Source of the DNA: Pachysolen tannophilus NRRL Y-2460 | Taxonomy: Eukaryota > Ascomycota > Pichiomycetes > Alaninales > Pachysolenaceae | Length of the DNA stretch: 64,000 nucleotides | Assembly (NCBI GenBank): GCA_001661245.1 | Contig: KV454017.1 | Location: forward strand, 167,528 to 231,527 | Direction of reading: 5' to 3' | Shown: piece by piece, positions 59,442 to 64,000 of the stretch | Numbering within the stretch: position 1 is the first letter of the stretch | Layout: each line of letters begins with the position of its first letter | Made by a program: the position numbers and the translations under genes | The notes under the pieces: generated by a model | What the model saw: the letters and a program-made list of their open reading frames with translations, nothing else | Database searches by the model: none | What the model was told of the DNA's origin: nothing

Positions 59442-60204
59442 TTAGCAACAACTTGAGTTTTTAATTTTATTATTATCTGCTGGTGTTGGTGTTAAGGAGA
59501 TTGTTGGGCCATTACCTGGTTTGTTGCTATTGCTATTTGATCCACCAGCACCATAATCATTCATGTCAAATTGATGTTTAGAAACCATATCATAAATTGC
59601 TTTCAACAATTGATGAAATGATAAATCAACATTTTCAGTATTTAAAGCAGAAGCTTCTGTAAATAATAATTGATTTTCTGTTGCAAAATTTCTTGCTTCT
59701 TCAGTTGGAACAGCTCTTAAATGATCAAGATCTGATTTATTACCCACTAATTCTATAACAATATTTGCATCTGCATGTTCTTTTAATTCTTTTAACCACC
59801 TACTAACCGATTCATATGATTCACTATTTGAAATATCATAAACAACAAGTGCTCCAACAGCACCTCTATAATAAGCAGAAGTTATAGCTCTATAACGCTC
59901 TTGACCAGCAGTATCCCAAATTTGAGCTTTAACTCTTTTACCATCAATTTCTATAGTTCTAGTTGCAAATTCAACTCCAATTGTTGCCTTTGTCTCCAAG
60001 TTGAACTCATCTCTTGTGAAACGCGAAAGTAAGTTGGATTTACCTACACTTGAGTTCCCAATTAAAACAACTATTTAAAAATTATTTAAAAAATGTTAGT
60101 AAAATATCTCACAAAGAGAAATAACAAAAAATAAAAATATAAATAAAATAAAAATACAAACTTTTAAAAAGGTATTCGTAATCATATGAATAATCATCAG
60201 CCAT
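59442..60204 (-). CDS. YPT31: YPT31/32, Rab11-type GTPase (one intron)
   Basis: Exon 1 is 60162-60204 and exon 2 is 59442-60070; 223 residues, the same as S. cerevisiae Ypt31. The intron has a non-consensus GTTTGT donor, a TTTACTAAC branch and a TAG acceptor, and splits the beta-1 strand before the P-loop GNSSVGKS. Further motifs: T in effector region ATIGVEF, WDTAGQE, GNKSD, TEASALN. The C-terminus NSSCC carries the digeranylgeranylated cysteines, and the tail has [10 protein letters not shown] as in Ypt31/32. It controls trans-Golgi to plasma membrane traffic and recycling. No in-frame CTG was seen. Exon 1 ([14 protein letters not shown]) matches the family start. Confidence 0.94.
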
Positions 60205-60879
60205 GGTAAATATATTTTATTCCTCTAAATAACAACTCTCCCTTATCAATAATTATCCAATTGAATCCACGAATAACTAACCGCTTTATGAATTTGATTA
60301 TATATATTTATATATATAATATATATAATAACAGCAGTTTCTCTCTGTATCTGAGAGAGGTTTCAAAGAATTTTTTCTTTTTTTTTTTGATTTTGTTTGA
60401 AATGTCCAAAAAAGGTAATTTGTGCTAAAGGAGCACGTCTATATTTAAATACACGACTTTTTAAAGAAAAATTTAAAAAAAATCATAAAGGTAGTGCTTG
60501 TGTTATCAATTGATTTTAGTAGTGTGTTTAAATAACAATTTTAAAGTGTCGTGTGGAAATGTGCCAAAAACTAAAAAAAAATAATAGGTAGTGTGTATTA
60601 TAATAAAAACTAAAACAGTCGTGCAGTCTATACTCATAACGCCCCTAAATTTATTCGCTAACTAAAAAAAAAAACGCGTAAAAAAAAACTCAAAAAAGAC
60701 CCAAAAAAAAAAGAAAATTTGGCTTCATGTTGGTGGTGAAGAACAATAATAGTAATATAGTAAAGAAGTTTAGTAAATTTTCTTTTTTTATTATTAATTT
60801 TATTTTTTTATAATCAGCGGTTAAATCATTATATATGATTGTCATTATAATCGATCCATCTGAATTTGCTAATTGAATA
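60205..60879. other. Divergent promoter YPT31 / SPT16
   Basis: About 675 bp. TA microsatellite near 60300-60331, several GTGTGT-like words, and an MCB-type ACGCGT at 60674-60679 about 205 bp before the SPT16 ATG. No RNA gene recognised. Confidence 0.5.
60674..60679. promoter_or_regulatory. MCB-like ACGCGT upstream of SPT16
   Basis: Exact ACGCGT core in the divergent YPT31/SPT16 promoter. MBF control of a replication-linked histone chaperone would make sense, but support is motif-only. Confidence 0.35.
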
Positions 60880-63800
60880 ATGTCAGAGATCAAGATTGAT
60901 TCGGCTCTTTTCAGTAAGAGATTGCTGTTATTGCAGAAAAGTATAAAAGATAAAAATATTTTTAAAGAAGAAGTTGATTCTATATTAATTGTTACGGGCG
61001 CCACTGATGATGATAATCCATATAAGAAATCGACTATTTTACATAATTGGTTACTTGGTTATGAATTTCCAGCTACTGCTATTTTGATTACTTCGGATTC
61101 AATTACAATATTGACTTCTGCTAATAAGGCCAAAATTTTATCACCTTTAAAAGATGTTATTGGTGTTGATAATTTTTCAATTTTAATTAGATCAAAAGAT
61201 TCTGATCAAAATTCAAAATTATTTCAAGATTTTATTGATATTGTTATTTCTAAAGGTTCTAAAATTGGAATATTACCAAAGGATAAATTTGAAGGAAAAT
61301 TTTATCAAGATTGGACTGATAATTATTATTCTAAAAATGAATCAAAATTTGATAAATTAGATATTTCAACTAGTTTATCTAAAGTATTAGAAATTAAAGA
61401 TATTCAAGAACAAAATTTAATTTCTATAGCTTCTAAAATTTCAACTAATTTAATGGTTTTTTTCACTGATGAAATGATAAATGCTGCTGATGAAGAATTA
61501 AATATTACTAATTCTCAATTAAGTGAAAAAATTGAAAATAAAATTGATGATTCAAAATTTTTCCAACAAATGGAAAAAAATAAATCAATGAAAAAATTGG
61601 GTCCAGATTTTGATTTAAATCAAGTAGATTGGTGTTATAATCCAATAGTTCAAAGTGGTCATGATTTCGATTTAAGACCTTCTGCTCAATCAAATGATAA
61701 AAAATTAGAAAGTGGTGTTATTATAAGTGCTATTGGATCTCGTTATAAATCTTATTGTTCAAATATTGCAAGAACTTTTTTAATAGATCCTTCAAAAGAA
61801 ATTGAAAAAAATTATGATTTTATGTTATCTGTTTATCGACAAATATTAAATTATTTAAAAGATGGTATAATTGCAAAAGATATTTATAATAAAATTTTAA
61901 ATTTTATTATTCAAGAAAGACCAGATTTAGAAAAACATTTTTTGAAAAATTGTGGATGGTTAATGGGTTTAGATTATAAAGATTCAACTTTAATTTTAAA
62001 TTCTAAAAATGAAAGAGTTTTACATGAAGATTCTATTATTAATATTAATATAGGTTTCCAAAATTTAAAAGATAAAGAAAATAATGTTTATTCTTTATTA
62101 ATATCTGATACTGTTAAAGTAACTAAAAGTGAACCAATATTATTGACAGATTTACCAAAAAATAGATCAGAAATATCATTTTATTTTAAAGATGATAATG
62201 AAGATGTTAAAAGAGAAGTTAAAGATGAAGATAAATTACCTAATGGGAAACCTAAAAAAATAAGTGATAGAGTTAAATCTGAAATAAATACAAATTCAAA
62301 AATTTTAAAATCAAAATTAAGAACAGAAACAAAAAATCATGATGAAGATCAAGAAAAAATTAAACGTGAATTACAAAAACAATTATTAGAAAAAAGAAGA
62401 AAAGAAGGTTTAGCAAAATATAGTAAAAGTGATGCTATTGGTGATGTTGAAACAAAAGCAGTTTTTAAAAGATATGAATCTTATCTAAGAGAAAGTCAAA
62501 TACCTTCAAATGTTAAAGATTTAAAAATTCATATTGATAGTAAAACTCAAACTATTATTTTACCTATATGTGGAAGACCAGTTCCATTCCATATAAATTC
62601 TTTTAAAAGTGGATCCAAGACTGAAGAAGGTGACTATACTACCATAAGGTTGAATTTCAATAGTCCAGGTGGTGTTAACACGAGAAGGGATGAATTACCA
62701 TATGAAGATGGTCCGGATAAACAATTTATCAGAAGTTTGACATTTAGATCAAAAGATGGTGCAAGAATGACTGAAGTGTTAAAAAAAATTCAAGATTTGA
62801 AAAAAGAGGCAACAAAGAGAGAAAATGAAAAGAAACAAATGGCAGATGTTGTCACACAAGCCAAATTAATTGAAGTTAGAGGTATTGGTCGTGGAAAACG
62901 TTTAGATCAAGTTTTCATTCGTCCTGGACCTGATTCTAAGAGAGTTGCCGGTTATGTTGAAATTCATCAAAATGGTTTAAGGTATCAATCACCAATTAGA
63001 AATGATCAAAAAGTTGATGTGTTGTTTTCAAATATTAAGCATTTGTTTTTCCAACCTTGTAAAGATGAATTGATTGTTTTAATACATTGCCATTTGAAAA
63101 CTCCAATCATGATTGGTAAGAAAAAGACTAGAGACGTTCAATTTTATAGAGAAGCCTCTGATATGGCTTATGATGAAACTGGAAATAAAAAAAGAAGATA
63201 TAGATATGGAGATGAAGATGAATTAGAACAAGAACAAGAAGAAAGAAGAAGAAAATTATTATTAGATAAAGAATTTAAAGCTTTTGCAGAACAAATTAGT
63301 GAAGCTTCAAATGGTTTAGTTGATTTGGATATTCCTTTTAGAGAATTAGGTTTTAACGGTGTTCCGTTTAGATCTTCTGTCTTTTGTATTCCAACTAGAG
63401 ATTGTTTAGTTCAATTAATTGATCCTCCATTCTTGGTGATCACTTTGGATGAAATTGAAATTGTTCATTTAGAAAGAGTTCAATTTGGATTGAAAAATTT
63501 TGATATGGTATTTGTATATAAAGATTTTTCCACAGTCTCAGTTAACACAATTGATGTGGCATTATTGGATGATATCAAAAACTGGTTAAGTGATGTTGAT
63601 ATTCCAGTTACCTCTGGGCCTGTTAACTTGAATTGGTCAGCTATCACAAAGACAATCTTGGCAGATCCTTATCAGTTCTATGTAGATGGTGGTTGGTCAT
63701 TTTTGGATGCTGAAGACTCTGATGATTCTGAAGAAGAATCAGAAGAAGAAGATGTCTTCGAACCAGAAGATGATGAACCATCTTCAGATGAATATGATGA

Positions 63801-63921
63801 ATCTGCAGAAGATGCTGAAAGTGACTTTTCAGAAGGAAGTGGAAGTGGAAGTGGAAGTGATGAAGATAATGATGATGTGGCTTCTGAAGAAGACGAGGAG
63901 GGTGAAGTCTGGAGTGATTAA
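60880..63921 (+). CDS. SPT16: SPT16/CDC68, FACT histone chaperone subunit
   Basis: 1013 residues (S. cerevisiae 1035). An N-terminal aminopeptidase-like domain ([41 protein letters not shown]) is followed by a linker, a dimerisation domain, and the middle PH-like domain ([82 protein letters not shown]). A long acidic C-terminal tail follows after [15 protein letters not shown]. With Pob3 and Nhp6 it forms FACT, which opens and rebuilds nucleosomes during transcription and replication. Only one in-frame CTG was found (60925), at a non-conserved N-terminal position. Confidence 0.98.
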   Translation: MSEIKIDSALFSKRLLLLQKSIKDKNIFKEEVDSILIVTGATDDDNPYKKSTILHNWLLGYEFPATAILITSDSITILTSANKAKILSPLKDVIGVDNFSILIRSKDSDQNSKLFQDFIDIVISKGSKIGILPKDKFEGKFYQDWTDNYYSKNESKFDKLDISTSLSKVLEIKDIQEQNLISIASKISTNLMVFFTDEMINAADEELNITNSQLSEKIENKIDDSKFFQQMEKNKSMKKLGPDFDLNQVDWCYNPIVQSGHDFDLRPSAQSNDKKLESGVIISAIGSRYKSYCSNIARTFLIDPSKEIEKNYDFMLSVYRQILNYLKDGIIAKDIYNKILNFIIQERPDLEKHFLKNCGWLMGLDYKDSTLILNSKNERVLHEDSIININIGFQNLKDKENNVYSLLISDTVKVTKSEPILLTDLPKNRSEISFYFKDDNEDVKREVKDEDKLPNGKPKKISDRVKSEINTNSKILKSKLRTETKNHDEDQEKIKRELQKQLLEKRRKEGLAKYSKSDAIGDVETKAVFKRYESYLRESQIPSNVKDLKIHIDSKTQTIILPICGRPVPFHINSFKSGSKTEEGDYTTIRLNFNSPGGVNTRRDELPYEDGPDKQFIRSLTFRSKDGARMTEVLKKIQDLKKEATKRENEKKQMADVVTQAKLIEVRGIGRGKRLDQVFIRPGPDSKRVAGYVEIHQNGLRYQSPIRNDQKVDVLFSNIKHLFFQPCKDELIVLIHCHLKTPIMIGKKKTRDVQFYREASDMAYDETGNKKRRYRYGDEDELEQEQEERRRKLLLDKEFKAFAEQISEASNGLVDLDIPFRELGFNGVPFRSSVFCIPTRDCLVQLIDPPFLVITLDEIEIVHLERVQFGLKNFDMVFVYKDFSTVSVNTIDVALLDDIKNWLSDVDIPVTSGPVNLNWSAITKTILADPYQFYVDGGWSFLDAEDSDDSEEESEEEDVFEPEDDEPSSDEYDESAEDAESDFSEGSGSGSGSDEDNDDVASEEDEEGEVWSD

Positions 63922-64000
63922 AGAATTAATTATCAAAAAGTATTTTTTTTTTTCATTTTATTGTCATTTTCTTACTTTTTTAAAAATAAAATTATTTTTT

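Noticed and set aside
1-64000. CUG = Ser (as in Candida) as the explanation of CTG scarcity
   Set aside because: Ser would fit some sites (one PWP2 column), but HRR25 TGTxRYAS, PWP2 WIKxLL and NMxLNG, and PWP1 DKxFPD all point to Ala. Not fully excluded without more sites.

Overview
This is AT-rich, gene-dense yeast nuclear DNA (Saccharomycotina). The genes are compact. Most introns lie near the 5' end, with GTAAGT/GTATGT donors and (T)ACTAAY branch sites, and almost every protein is a recognisable housekeeping orthologue of Saccharomyces cerevisiae. In-frame CTG codons are very scarce: one in the 1013 codons of SPT16, and none found in SET2, HAT2 or YPT31. Where they occur in conserved positions they sit where relatives have Ala or another non-Leu residue (HRR25 P+1 loop, Pwp2, Pwp1). 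The best reading is a CUG-reassigned yeast, most likely the CUG-Ala group (Pachysolen/Nakazawaea/Peterozyma). Standard-code translations would then be wrong at every CTG. The species itself is an inference.

Layout. 0-2.5 kb: VPS70-like peptidase, cut by the window edge. 2.9-28.2 kb: ankyrin protein (YCR051W), ATP23, ARE, BUD23, IMG1, CCDC47-like (YNR021W), a GSKIP-domain protein, an unrecognised acidic protein, HAT2, MRPL50, a STK19-like protein, SNF12/RSC6, THR4, CTR86, PWP2, MPP6 and YIH1. This block interleaves genes that in S. cerevisiae are split between YCR046-YCR059 and YNR019-YNR024, so it looks like the unduplicated ancestor of two post-genome-duplication regions. 29-40 kb: an STL1-like transporter, initiator tRNA-Met, SSU1, SET2 and LST4 (broken by a homopolymer frameshift). 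39.8-46.3 kb: a sparse stretch holding a small codon-biased gene of unknown function and HRR25, whose start codon is split by an intron. 46-64 kb: PGC1, NPY1, RKM1, a PAR32-like protein, NMT1, PWP1 (also frameshifted in an A-run), JJJ1, CHZ1, YPT31 and SPT16.

Themes. Ribosome biogenesis (BUD23, PWP2, MPP6, PWP1, JJJ1), with PAC and RRPE-like promoter motifs at several of these genes. Chromatin (HAT2, SNF12/RSC6, SET2, CHZ1, SPT16). Mitochondrial biogenesis (ATP23, IMG1, MRPL50). Amino-acid control (THR4 with a Gcn4 site; YIH1). No transposon, CRISPR array, rRNA or viral remnant was seen. Two N bases and two homopolymer frameshifts suggest residual assembly errors. Family comparisons are from memory of known proteins; no search was run.
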